Shown one piece after another: positions 35,968 to 47,200 of a DNA stretch of 64,000 nt; position 1 is the stretch's first letter, and each line of letters opens with the position of its first letter. Under the pieces are notes generated by a model. It was not told where the DNA came from and did no database searches. It was given only the letters and a program-made list of their open reading frames with translations. The position numbers were made by a program, and so were the translations under genes. The DNA is from Davidsoniella eucalypti (Eukaryota > Ascomycota > Sordariomycetes > Microascales > Ceratocystidaceae): NCBI GenBank assembly GCA_004009845.1, contig RMBW01000076.1, forward strand, positions 1 through 64,000, in the 5' to 3' direction.

Positions 35968-38801
35968 CTATTGGCCGTCTTTATCGTGATCGTCTTTTTC
36001 ATCTGCAACATCTGTTACTGTGACAGCTTTGCCTTTGACATCAGTTGTATCGTCTAATTTCCTTTCTTCTCCTCCTCCTGTCGCTAGTATTGTTGATTCT
36101 CCTTCGTCATGAGACGACGAGAAACTCGAACTAGCACCATTGATATTGCTACTACTCGCTCTAGCAGTTGAGCCAGAGCGTCTTTGCTGTAATAATGAAC
36201 TAGTAGCTCCGAGACTTAGTGGACTAGGAGCCACTACGGGAACAGGTGCTGGTTCGGCTCCTCCGTTGTATACGGTGTTGAAAGTGCCTGTCTGTTGTAG
36301 TGCTGCGAGCATTGACCGACTACGCACCGGTGACCGACTGCGTGAAACAGACCGTACAGATGGCGCAGCGGACGATGTCGAGCTGCGAGGTGCGCCACTT
36401 CCTCCAGATACATTGTTATTGGTAGCCATTGAAATGCCGGTAGTGATGGATGCGGAGCTGCCTTCGGGCTTGTTGTTGATAGGGACGATGCTCCAACCAG
36501 AAGGCAATACTAGGCCCGGTGGTAGATCAGTACTGCCTGATGGGATAGCGCTACGGAGGGCATTTGTCGACGCCTGTCTACTCAGGCCAGAGGACGAAGC
36601 TGTGGTTGTAGTTGTGGCTCCCGGAGGCGGAGTAAACGTCCGGTTTGGCGCAAGAAAAGAGGCAGAAGAGGGCGCAAACGGGCTGACGTGCCCCGGAGTT
36701 GCGAATGGATTGACAGTAACTGGAGCTGAGCCCGTTATAGGAGTGGTCGAAGACGAGGTAGAAGCAGCACCAGATGGGTTATTGGTTAACGCCTCGAGTC
36801 TGTTGATTTCGGCAACAAGCTGATTGTTCAGCTGAATCTCCTGCTGAACTCTGTGTAGGGATGCAGCATGTTCACTCAAGGCCTCGTTGATCTCACGAAC
36901 ATGGGCACGGATTGCTGTCAAATCGCCGTTGGGAGGCACCTGTGGGATCGGATAGTGATAGCCAGGTGGGTGAAGCATCGGGTTGTACGGTAGGCCTCCG
37001 GCTGTGAAAGGGGTTGTGGGGAAAGGCGTAGGAGTCGCTTGAGCGGTATTCGGGGCAGCGCCATTGTTATTGTTGTTATTGTTATTGTTATTGTTGTTGT
37101 TGTCAAAAAGGTTGTTGGGTGGCAAGTTGCCATTGTTGAAAAACGCCTGTTGAGCCGCGTTAGCCTGCTGCAATGCTTGGTCGCCAATAAACTGCCGCAC
37201 TCCAAGTCGGAGACGCAGCGGCCCGATTCGATATTCATGAAGCCCATTAGGCTCACCGCCGGGTCTCGGGGCGGCTCCGGGCTGGGGAGCCGCGGGCGGA
37301 TGTTGTTGGAAGGGATTGGCACCAACATTGTTATTGATATTGTTCTGAGCGACACCAGCGGGAGCAGGCGCAGGAGGCTGTCGAGCTCCACCTTCGTTGT
37401 TGTTGGCCACGATCGGAAGCATGTTAGAGACCGGTCTACGGCAAGTTGGGCAGACTTGTTGTCTCTCAAGCCAGCCCTTGAGACAGCCAAAGTGGAGGAT
37501 ATGACCGCAAGGTAGCTTCTTTGGGCGAGTGCGCTCAACGGCACCGGGATCGTTGGCTACCCAGGGGCGCATGATATCACGGCAAATGATGCACGTGTCC
37601 TCACGAGCAAGGTCGGTGGCATTGGCGTCGGGGTATTGGTTCATATTCTGTACAGCACGGCGGTATTTGAGCATGGCAGCGACACGGCGGAAGAATGAGG
37701 CACCGGTGACGTAGATATCGCGTAGGATATGGATCGGAAGACCGTAGAAACTAAACAACATGGCGAAGAAGGCGATGTAGATGGCAAGCTTGACAAAATC
37801 TACAGACGCATGGTTAGAGTTGGCCAAATGGAGAGGGGTTGGTGATGACTTACCAGATATAAGATCGACCATCAACATATATTGGCCCTTTTCCTCCCAT
37901 CCAGGAACTTCGATGTCCATCTCCTCGATATCGTCAGGGTCTGGAAGCTCGCCAAGCGCGGTTCCATCGCCTGAAGGGTTCTCTTCGCGCTCCTTGGTGA
38001 GGCGGTCACGCTCAATTTGGACTTCGGCGCGACGCTCTTCAAGACGCTTAGTTGTCTGAGTCTTGACAATGTATGTTTCCAAGATGCTGAGTAGATAACG
38101 AATGATGGTCTGAAGCGTAGCCGTGGTTAAGACGGCAAACTCGAACAGAAACATGATCATCATAGTTGGCCGCACTTCACGGATAACCACTCCAGCAGCA
38201 TAACGGAACAAGGCCAAGTCATATAGTAGACTGATAGCGAGAGACGCTACTAGACGGCTATGAAACAGGCGAGGATTGGCAGGCGGCTGTTGCTCAAAGG
38301 TTTCAACACGGCCTTCACCAATCCAAGCCCACACCTTGCCCGTAACTAGTGCGGTAAACATGGTAAGAAAGTAGGCGCCGATTTCGTCGCGGAAGATGGT
38401 CATGGCCAAGCACGTCTCGGTGATGGCAATCCAAGCCCGGTCTGAGAGCTGCTCGACCTCGACAGTTCGTAGTGAACCAAAGCACAAGTGCCGCAAGCCG
38501 TTCATAAGCGAGGCATATATGATAAATACAAAGTTGACCAGAACCTACGACACAGATTAGTTAGCGACTACATATTGGTTCGGCAATGGAACTCTCGGGT
38601 TCTTACAAGAAGGCAAAAGCTGCTCTGTGACAGATAGACCATGGCCGAGTAGAAGTTCGCCTGGAGCTGGAAGGCAGAGACTGATACGCCTACAGCCAGG
38701 ACTGTTGAGCCCTAGATCGAGAGTCTGAATGTTAGCATGTCGGTCGATGACGTAAGCAGAGCCGCTGCGTGACTTGCCGTGATGTACGCCGTAAGCCGCA
38801 T
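35968..38801 (-). CDS. HRD1: HRD1/synoviolin-type ER-membrane RING E3 ubiquitin ligase
   Basis: Four exons, 38801..38778, 38711..38607, 38544..37854 and 37799..35968, join to 883 aa. Hrd1 ubiquitinates misfolded ER proteins for retrotranslocation and proteasomal decay (ERAD). The N-terminal part has several TM segments, including the conserved SDRAWIAITETCLAMTIFR region. A RING-H2 domain follows, with Cys343, Cys346, Cys371, His373, His376, Cys379, Cys390 and Cys393 in the order C-C-C-H-H-C-C-C. A long, disordered Pro/Gln/Asn/Ser-rich tail begins near 400 and contains a 13-Asn run; a short helical segment, IRAHVREINEALSEHAASL, resembles the family's tail helix. Exon 1 is 24 nt (MRLTAYIT) and ends at a GC donor (GCAAGT); this restores the expected MRL start. 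Intron 3 (54 bp) is stop-free and in frame. Introns 1-3 all have CTAAC. Confidence 0.95.
37063..37101 (-). repeat. Poly-asparagine codon run in HRD1
   Basis: Thirteen consecutive Asn codons (mixed AAC and AAT) lie in the disordered tail. The mixed codons suggest an older tract or selection on the peptide rather than a fresh pure-repeat expansion. Confidence 0.9.
37800..37853 (-). other. 54-bp stop-free, in-frame intron 3 of HRD1
   Basis: The segment starts GTAAGT, ends TAG, and has a CTAACC branch site. It is exactly 18 codons without a stop. Splicing yields the family-like junction DLISDFVKLAIY. Retention would insert 18 residues rich in Ser/Pro/His just ahead of a membrane segment. Confidence 0.85.
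38712..38777 (-). other. GC-AG intron 1 of HRD1
   Basis: The donor is GCAAGT and the acceptor CTAG, with GCTAACATT as branch site; length is 66 bp. Using it joins MRLTAYIT to GSTVLAVGVSV in frame. The neighbouring GT dinucleotides give either a frame-shift to a stop or poor donor context. Confidence 0.85.
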
Positions 38802-39913
38802 CGTGAATATAGGCGGGAAATGGGTGGATTTGGCGATCAAATAGATAGTCGGGGAGTTTCAGCCTATGCGATCGGAGCCGAGATGGGCGCTGCGATGCGC
38901 CGGCAGATAGTCGGGCGATCAATGAGCCAGGGAACTAGAGATAACAGATGCTGGGATATATATCGTTTAACGGGCAAGGCGGCTAAGCCCGAGTCGAGAA
39001 AAGCGAGCGTCTTCAGAGGCAGATCAAGCCTAAGCACGCTCCTAGTTGAAGATACGGCTAAGTTTGTACCACAGAGGCAAAGACAGTCTGGCAGGCGATC
39101 TCAGCACGATGCGGAAGCGAGGTATGGAGATGATCTTGATGCGGTTTTGACCTGCCAACTCAACTCATTGGACGGCAGCGCGGTTTTGGCGATATTGGGG
39201 CATTTAAAGAGGGCAAATCCCCGGCAAAATTAAATCTCGTGATGTTTTCGACAAGGCTGGCAAAAGTCGTTTATTTGCGCAGGTTTGGGTAGTTGCTGGA
39301 TCAAGTAAGTGCAGAACACAAAGAAAGATGAAGCCGCCGTTTTTCATTCATTCAACTACTAGATGCCACGTTTGAAGCTTCCAATCAGGTAACTTCCCTG
39401 CCAAGAATACTATTGTTGCAGGGGTTGCTAAAGCGCAGCCACAGGACAGTTGTAACTACCATTTACAGCACAAAGCTATTTGTTCCATTATAACTGCGCA
39501 GCTTCCCCACAGAGCCGCCGCAAACCCTATTTGCATATGGCACGTGATGCTATAGTATAGGGTCTGTGTTTTAGAACTGCCGGTAACTTCACCAGCGTCT
39601 TGAGGCATGTGACATCGGCTCTGTATTGGGACAATTGGAGAGAGAATTCAGTTGCCAGAGTATCATTGCTTGCCTTTTTCCCTGTTGCTATTTTGCCGAA
39701 AGCGCGAGCGCCCGACGTATCGAGCAGTTGCACTTATAAGTGACGTAAATTCCCGCTTCCTGCCAAGTCTAGACGTTCAAGAATTCATCCCAACGCACCT
39801 TCGTGATCTTCCATTTTAAGAATCGATGGCTCGTTGTACAACGCGCTGACTAATCACACAGTAAACCCAACCCTATCATACACTATACCTCACATATACT
39901 TCATACAACAACA
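38802..39913. promoter_or_regulatory. Divergent promoter region, HRD1 and AhpD-like gene
   Basis: This 1.1-kb spacer holds no supportable gene. A CACGTG E-box (CACGTGA) at 39541-39546 lies 368 bp upstream of the AhpD-like start. It matches the core site of fungal bHLH regulators such as Cbf1/Pho4 types. Other elements are not evident. Confidence 0.45.
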
Positions 39914-40790
39914 ATGACTGCTCTTACACCTGTCATCACTCCTTCGTTGCTCTCGGCGATTCGCTCACAGCCGCATCTTCCAACAAACACATGGTATTTC
40001 ATTGCTGCAACTGCCCTGTCGATGCTAAACCGACCGGATGAGATTCCTACCGTGTACAAGTATGCTCTAGCCCATGGACCCGGAGCCGCAGACTCTTCTC
40101 CTAAGGAGGACGAGCAGTTGAGCATGACGCGACGTATGCGCGAGGCGCTAGTCAAGAGCGCTGCCGTTGGCGGCCTACCTAAGGCAAGTTCTCTTTCTAC
40201 TTAGTAATCGTATGGCTATATCTAACACATCTCATAGACTATCAATGCTCTGTTGGAACTCAAGAAAGCTACGCCACCTGCCTTCTTAGACGAGCCATCC
40301 ACTGTGTCGCCGACCCAGCGCAGAATTGAAGTATTCGATACGCCATCTTCGGCGATGCTCCAGCGTGGCCAGACGTACTTCGATATGGTCTATGGCAAGA
40401 TTACGCAGCGCGTCATGGGCAATATGGATCGATCTGGCACCGAAGATCTCGGCCTCGCAGCACGGCTAATGTACGGCTACATCCTTAGCAATACAAACGT
40501 GCTAACTCCATCAGAGACGTCGTATGTCGTCCTCGCAACGCTTATCCCCCAAGATGTAAGGCACTCTGTCTCTCTAACTATCGAAGACGTCAGTTACTAA
40601 CCCTAGGGTCCAGGTCAACCCTCAGCTCAAAGGTCACTTAAAGGGCGCACTGAACGGCGGCGCGTCTATCGACAACGTCAAGGCTGTCCGCGAGATTGTC
40701 ATTCGAATCTGTGAGGCATCAGGCATGAAGAAGCTGCCAGAAGGTGCCGTCGGCGGGTGGGGCTGGAGACATGAGATTGCCAACCTGTGA
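39914..40790 (+). CDS. AhpD/carboxymuconolactone-decarboxylase-fold protein, probably peroxisomal
   Basis: Three exons, 39914..40183, 40238..40555 and 40614..40790, join to 254 aa. It resembles the fungal CMD-like family that includes yeast Pxp2: SWYFIAATALSMLNRPDEIP-type N-terminus (here TWYF, 27-45), GLPKTINAL at 87-95 and the C-terminal GGWGWRHEIANL. The AhpD CxxC redox pair is absent; the only Cys is Cys229, so thiol-peroxidase-reductase activity is not expected and the reaction is unknown. The C-terminal tripeptide ANL matches the PTS1 of mammalian catalase (KANL), so peroxisomal import is a reasonable inference. Intron 1 (54 bp) is GC-AG (GCAAGT); no GT donor there keeps frame. Intron 2 (58 bp) is GTAAGG with TACTAAC. 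The stop codon overlaps a GTGAGC donor-like site. The start has A at -3. Confidence 0.92.
40184..40237 (+). other. GC-AG intron 1 of the AhpD-like gene
   Basis: The donor is GCAAGT, the acceptor ATAG, the branch site CTAAC, the length 54 bp. Splicing gives GLPK|TINALLELKK, a conserved family junction. Retention runs into a TAG after seven codons. The next GT (two bases in) would shift frame. Confidence 0.9.
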
Positions 40791-40884
40791 GCCATCCACG
40801 TCAGTTCCCTCTTCCTCTCTCTCATCTCAAGCCTCCCTCTTCTTCTTATCCTTCTACTTCCATCCATGTCTTCGCCCTTTGCAG

Positions 40885-41251
40885 TACTTTTGCCATCTGT
40901 ATACGTCCGTCCTGTCTTATCTTGCTGACCGAGAATTGCCCTCTCCCTTGGGTTGATCCGAGAGCCGCCAATAGATCTGCAGATGAAGAGTCTCGGCCAT
41001 CGACCGAATCAATGAGACCAATGCCAGAAGATAAAGAGGGAAACACACCGTCCGATAGTACTCCAAACCCAGGTGCTGCCAGATCACTTCCGGCCAGCAT
41101 AATCGATGATAGTAGCGAGATCGCCCAGGCCGGAGACTCGGCATCTATCCCGGAAACTCACACCCCGTCGGCGACAGATCAGGCTCCAAAAAAGAGCAGG
41201 AAGTCGATTATGAAATGGGCACGGCGGCCTATCCCCTACTTCGGTAGATAG
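40885..41251 (+). CDS. Possible alternative 3' exon of the AhpD-like gene
   Basis: An open frame of about 121 codons follows the AhpD-like stop. It has no in-frame ATG until late, so it is not a convincing separate gene. A GTGAGC donor at 40787 overlaps the TGA, and the acceptor TTTGCAG at 40881-40884 would join in the correct phase and replace the ANL end by a longer tail (375 aa in total). Later in-phase acceptors at 40962 or 40974 also work, with a CTGAC branch candidate at 40924. From about 40957 the peptide looks coding: acidic, Ser/Pro-rich, ending KSIMKWARRPIPYFGR. The 98-bp version lacks a CTAAC branch site, which the other introns here have. It could also be plain 3' UTR. Confidence 0.35.
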
Positions 41252-44200
41252 ATCAAGAGCCACATCCATCAGTTAGTGGTACTACCAGAAATATCGACAT
41301 GGTCACAGATGTCCGGACGTCCGTACATAGTCCCGACAGTATCCTTAGAGTAAACTCACTGATCCATGTTCGGCTACTCTATACCTTACTGTCAATATAC
41401 ACTTTTCCGTACATAAAATGCATCTCGTCGTTTAATATTTCTTAATGCGAACATGTTATCTCTCTTCTCTAATGCTTATGCCTCCCCCCCCTGTGATCTA
41501 AGCACTGATACCGCCTCTCTTTTCGGCTCTTTTCATCTCCAACTTTTCCAAATCTAGTGAAACCTAGGATACTCTCACGCTTCTACATCGTAAATTGTAA
41601 TAATCTATCGTAGATCCCACCTCATCTTCTCATCGACACCTTTGACTACAACCTCACTAGGCCATCGCCTCCTTCCGACTCCTCCCTGCTTGACTGTCAC
41701 TGCGAGAATATATCGCACATGGCGATCTTTTATAGCGTCCTAGCCCTGTCTGTGACTCTGTTTATTTCCATTACTTCAAAACGCTACACCGCCTATGGAC
41801 GCCACTATCAAGTCCATTCATCCTATCCTCCACTAGTACTTCATTGTTCTTCTCCTCCTCTACGCCATGACTAATGGCAACATACATACCACGCCACGCC
41901 CATACATTCCTGCCGACACATCACTTGCCTCATGATGCCACGATACCGGCTCCTTCTAGGCTCTGTTTGCCGTTGTTTTCTTCCATCTGCTCCTTCCATG
42001 AAAATATTGATTAAAATATACGCCTCCATCCTTTTCTTCTCTGATTTATACTGTATTTAATCCTTTTATCTCCTAGTCCTGTTCTCCTTCCGTCTTCTTG
42101 CCGCCACACTCGCTACTCATGGAAAATATACCCCGTCTCTTTCTTTTTTTTTTTCCCTTTCTTTCTCTCTGCTCTGTCCTGCTCCCTTCCCCTCTGACTC
42201 GGATTGCTATCCTTTTCCACTAGATAGATGCCTCTCTCTCCATCTTCTTCTTCCTCGAGCATCAACTTGCCTTCGTAGTGGTAGATCAACCAGGCTAATA
42301 AAACATTGCCTAAATGGACGGCTGGTATGGGCACCCTCCATCATACAACTTTTATTGGTTTACTGGTCTGATCTACTGGCCTGATTTGCTGGTCTCGTTT
42401 GTTATCCGCGGTGTCTGTGCTGTCAATCCAGAAGAGCCTGAAAATATTAATCTCTAGCCGCCTAACTATTGTTTTATTTGTCCTCTGCTTACAGCTACTA
42501 TATCTCTTTTGGTACATACTTAATAAGGTATCCTAAAGTACTAATTAGCCCACTACCAGTGCATGTAATATTCAACTATATCTGTAGGTCAGGTTTTAGT
42601 CCCTCGTTATAACCATGGTGAGATCTCAAGGCCACACCTTGAAAATGATAGCTCTCAACTATCAAAAAAACGCCATCCACTTTGGTCAAGTTTCTACTAG
42701 GCTTATGTTCCCTTCCCCATTTCGGCTTGAAGATTTGTTCAGCGGTTAGTCTTTGAGACTGTCATTATTGCTGTAGCCAATAAATTGCTGTAAACCGGTT
42801 TTATACTGCTTATACTGGCACTCATCATTATTTCGTTTACTAGACAAAGTCAAAGACAAACTAATTATAGGATATCTTTTGTTTTCTAGTTACAACATGA
42901 TTCTCTCTTGTTCCCATACTCTCCTCTTAGATCCCCCGTCCCTCCACACCAAAAGTTCTTGTTCTGTCTAGCCGTGCCTCTAAAGCTTGCTAGGGCACTG
43001 CCGTTCACGTTGTTGTTTGCGATTATTTCCTTGTTATATTCGTTCGTCTATTCAACCAGGGAATGAATTCAAATCACATCCCTCTCCCCCAAAAACCCTG
43101 TCTAGCCTTGACCCTGCTTGTCGAACTTAATATTAGAAACAACATATGAAAGCCCTTATGTACATGTAGACAAGACACTACGCACCCGCTTCGCTAAGTC
43201 TTTAGGTTGTTCAAACTAGGTTATAAGCCTTGCTTGAATCACTATGTACAAGCTTTATAGTGTCCCTAGTAGTGTCTTTTTGTACAATTTGTTACTTACA
43301 TATCTATAGCATCATATCAAGGGAGGGGGCAAAATAAAATAGTGATACGTCACGGTCTGTTATACAGGTATATCGAAGTCAAATGTCTTTCCGAAACGAT
43401 GGCCTGTTTGGATCGGCCATTTTTGATACCTAGCTAGTTCAACCCTATGGAACTATGCTATCTTTGTTTCCATAGTGGCAACGGTGGCAAAATGCTTTAG
43501 TATAAGTATACTAGCTAAAGGGCGTAAAAGCATTATAATGAATATATTATGTCTAGCATAGGCTTCGGTGGTGACCATATGCTATCATAAGCCCTAGTTG
43601 ATTGTACATTAACCGCCAGACTATAACAATGGTAAAGTTTTAGTCACTATTTATTTAGCAATCTATTTTTGAGAATTCCACGCGATCCCAGAGCGAACAC
43701 CTGTTCACCCTTTCTTTCCAGAGATACTATTACGTTACCATCAACTTCATCTTCCCATCAAGGAAGAAAAAGACGAATGTAACGCCGAAGCAAAACCAGG
43801 TCAATTGCAAGATTGGTTCATATATCAACGATGACAGGAGCTCTGAAGATCTTTAATGAAGAATGGAAGGGATACATTCTCCGGGTGGCACAGACTGGTA
43901 ACAAGTTCATTAGTGCTAGTTAGATATGTAGTATACCCTGATCAAAGACCCCTCAAATAGTCCTAGTGGCGGCTGGGGGAAAGCTGGCTTATAGCTCTAG
44001 TTACAGGCCATATTTTTCTGTTAATAGTAGGCAGTTATTCGGGTTTCTGGAGCATAATTCCAAATGCAAACCCTGTCAATATGTCAACATATAGTATGAC
44101 TGATTCTTCAGCTGAAAAAATATGAGAATATCTCTCTACTAACCAGCCCACCTGTTAAAAAAAAAAATCACACTGCTGTATATCTGTAGTTTGTCGTAAT

Positions 44201-47200
44201 ATAGTTCTACGTTTTCTTCCCTGCTTCAACTTGCTAGGAAAAAACACTTGGCCTCAATAGAGGCAGTTATAAAACATACAAGCCTCTTCTATTAGACGTA
44301 TGCATTTATTGCCACTACATGTATGTAGTGAAACCTTGTGCAATGAGCAACACCTTGGAGGGCTTTTTGGGTTGGAATATATTTGCATATGATAATTATC
44401 ATGATTTTGACTTGATAGTCCTTCTTCTTGGCCCTTCTACTTATCACCTTCTCTTAAGAAAAGAAAAAAGCCAGACTTACGGGCATTTTCTTACTGTTAT
44501 TCTTGATATACATATAAATACAGAAAAATAGACCACTAATGATCCCCACTAATTGTCAAGTTGTTAGTGGGCTGCTAAATTCGGAATTTCATGGGTACAA
44601 GTTTATATTCCAAATATCTTTGGTAGCACCATGACAATAGACCCTGATCTAGCAAGATCTAATGGCGATCACCCGCCCACTAAAAAGGCTCAAAAGTTTT
44701 AGCCTGGGTACTTTTACTCTCAAAGTACAATTGGAAGTAAGCCAAATACTGAAGTGAATATCTCTGAAATTTGGCTCCAGGCTATAACAGGCTGTGATGT
44801 TGAGTAGCAATTACGACGGACGACAGATATATGTAATGTACGTATCATATATATGCTTTGCCATTAGGCTTTGATGCTGAAATTTGTTAGTAATCTTCTC
44901 ATGCTGATAGCCTAGATAATATTGATATGTTGAAATTACGGGATATTATCCGCCCAAAATCAGGTAAACAAGGCCTGTCATCCGAAGCAATATCAAGTAT
45001 GCATAATGTTTGAAGTCCTCAATCACGTTATTATCAAGATAGTCGTTTTTATGAACAAGTTCCATACCTGTAGAAATGGCGACTCGTCAAACTCACAACG
45101 CCCATGGAGGTCTTTGTAATTATTTTTCTTTGTCAGAAGCAAATATAGGGATAACAGACGATATGACAGGGAGATATCATTAGTATGGGGAGGTTGTGGT
45201 GGCTGACATCAGAAGAGACCGTTTGGAAACTCAAATAAACACCATATATAAGTCGAGAAAAGGAGATATCAAGGGAGGTCGTGGTAGCTATGGGAGCTAT
45301 TCTATTGTGATTTATGACCGAGTGAGGTCAAGTGATATGATACCGTGTGATGCTTAACCTAGTGAACTGGTTCTTTCCAGTTATTTTACCTAGTTCTATA
45401 TCTTCTTCCCTAGTGATTCTTCGCTCGCTTCAACTCGTCAAACAATCAGTGTTGCTTTTTTTGTTTTAGTTGAGTCTTCTTCCTCATGTTATTTCCGTCT
45501 TCCCGTTCTTACCCGAAGTTAACGAACAAGGTATTGATGATATATATCCGCTCTCTAGACAGGATCATCATAATAAGATGTCCTAGCTCTACAAACTGAG
45601 CATAGAATTGGTCTTCTGAACTCGTTTGATGTCCAATCAGAGATGCCAAACGATATTTCGAAGCATCGAACAAAGAAAAGAGAAGAATTTGGGCTTGTAG
45701 GGTCCTCTTTGTCGTTTTTTGTTCGGAGATCTTATCAAGACGGAAGCTGCTACTGATAACTGAAAGTTTGACGTAATGATACCATATACAACATCGGCAA
45801 GGAAAGGTCTGTTTCCTAGCTAGAACAAAATCATGAGATCGTTACGGCATTCCAAATGGCATTATAACGATAGACAAATCTTACATTTAGTCACATCAGA
45901 TGCCAGCTGGCCGAAAGGGGTATCCGCACAACCAGAATGCAACAAGTCTGTATCATCTTCCAAAATCTTGGAACACAAAAACTATTTGATATCTTCTGTT
46001 GTACCAAGTCCGGCCAGTTGTTCCATAAACAATGTGACGGATGCTAAACTCCGCTCGTCACTCACCTAGCCTCATTTTCTATTTGCTGGCCTGATGTACT
46101 CACCGTAAGTCCTAGTTCTATGGCTTACAATTGTCCCGAAGTATCCGAAAGACGATGATGCGCTTTACTCTGTCTTTTCGTCTCCCGCTCTTGCTTTTTG
46201 TGTTTTCGTAGTTACAACCAAGCCTAGACCTCGTCTTATCTTTCCATTCATTAGTGCCCGTTCTAGCACAAGCGGGAGAGGCTTGTCTTATCCTTCTCAT
46301 CTCGTGTCATTTCTTTCCCCCCCCTCACCCCACTCGATTACACGTCAAATAGTACCAACAGCACTTGATCATACAAATAGAGATAGAAGAAGAAAAGGAT
46401 GTACCAATGTAGGCTGAGGGGGCACGGGAATAAAGATGGGGTGAGGGATAACGCCTCTCGAGATTGAGAAGATAACTAAGAAGAGGAAAGTGACATGATA
46501 AGGTGAGTCTACTTTCGGATTGAGACACCCAACCATCTATTCCAAAATCACGACCAGACCGCCGTTTTGATACATGTGAATAGAGGATGCTAGATAACGA
46601 GAGCCTAAGCGGTAGTTTCTAGGCACACATCGACATCACCATACAGATATAACATACAGGACCGAGCTTTGCCGATGTCAGAACGAGGGTTGTCCATGTA
46701 AGATGCTTCTCATGGCGATTTACGTGTTGTTGATCATGCGGGCATACCTAGTTCCCCTCATATATCTCTCTATTCAAAGCAAGCAAGAAAATAAAGGAAT
46801 GAGACGTTTCAGTTGAGTGCGCTAACGAGAAGTATGGCGTTGTTGGACTTGCCATATGCGAAGAATGAGTTGTTCATGTCCTATTTGGTATAGAGAGATG
46901 ATGCGTAACTTGTTCTCCTGGCTTTGGAGGTAGCGAGACATTGTTCAGTAGTCCGTACTCTACTCTGCGTTTAGCTCGTGGTTCTTGTATGATTGGAGGT
47001 AAATTAAGTGTCAGATCTTGGCTTACTCTGCTGACTGGGTCTATCCTCAAATAAGCTGGTTTTATACATACATATGTAGGTAGTGCGTAACCCTAACATC
47101 ATACACCATGGTTTTTGAAAGTGTAAGAAACCCTAGCTGTTGTCAAGTTGCGGCTGATAGCACACATAGAAGCTATAGATGTATGAATTACCTAGAACAG

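Noticed and set aside
36140..36823. 227-codon plus-strand frame opposite the HRD1 tail
   Set aside because: It is an antisense shadow of the Ser/Thr/Pro-rich HRD1 tail; HRD1 has the RING domain and consistent exons.
36918..37544. 208-codon minus-strand frame overlapping HRD1
   Set aside because: It is an out-of-frame reading of the same HRD1 exon, ending in nonsense Thr/Ile repeats from the Asn codon run.
38557..39233. Open frames on both strands around the HRD1 5' end
   Set aside because: They run through HRD1 introns and first exons in wrong frames, without domains.
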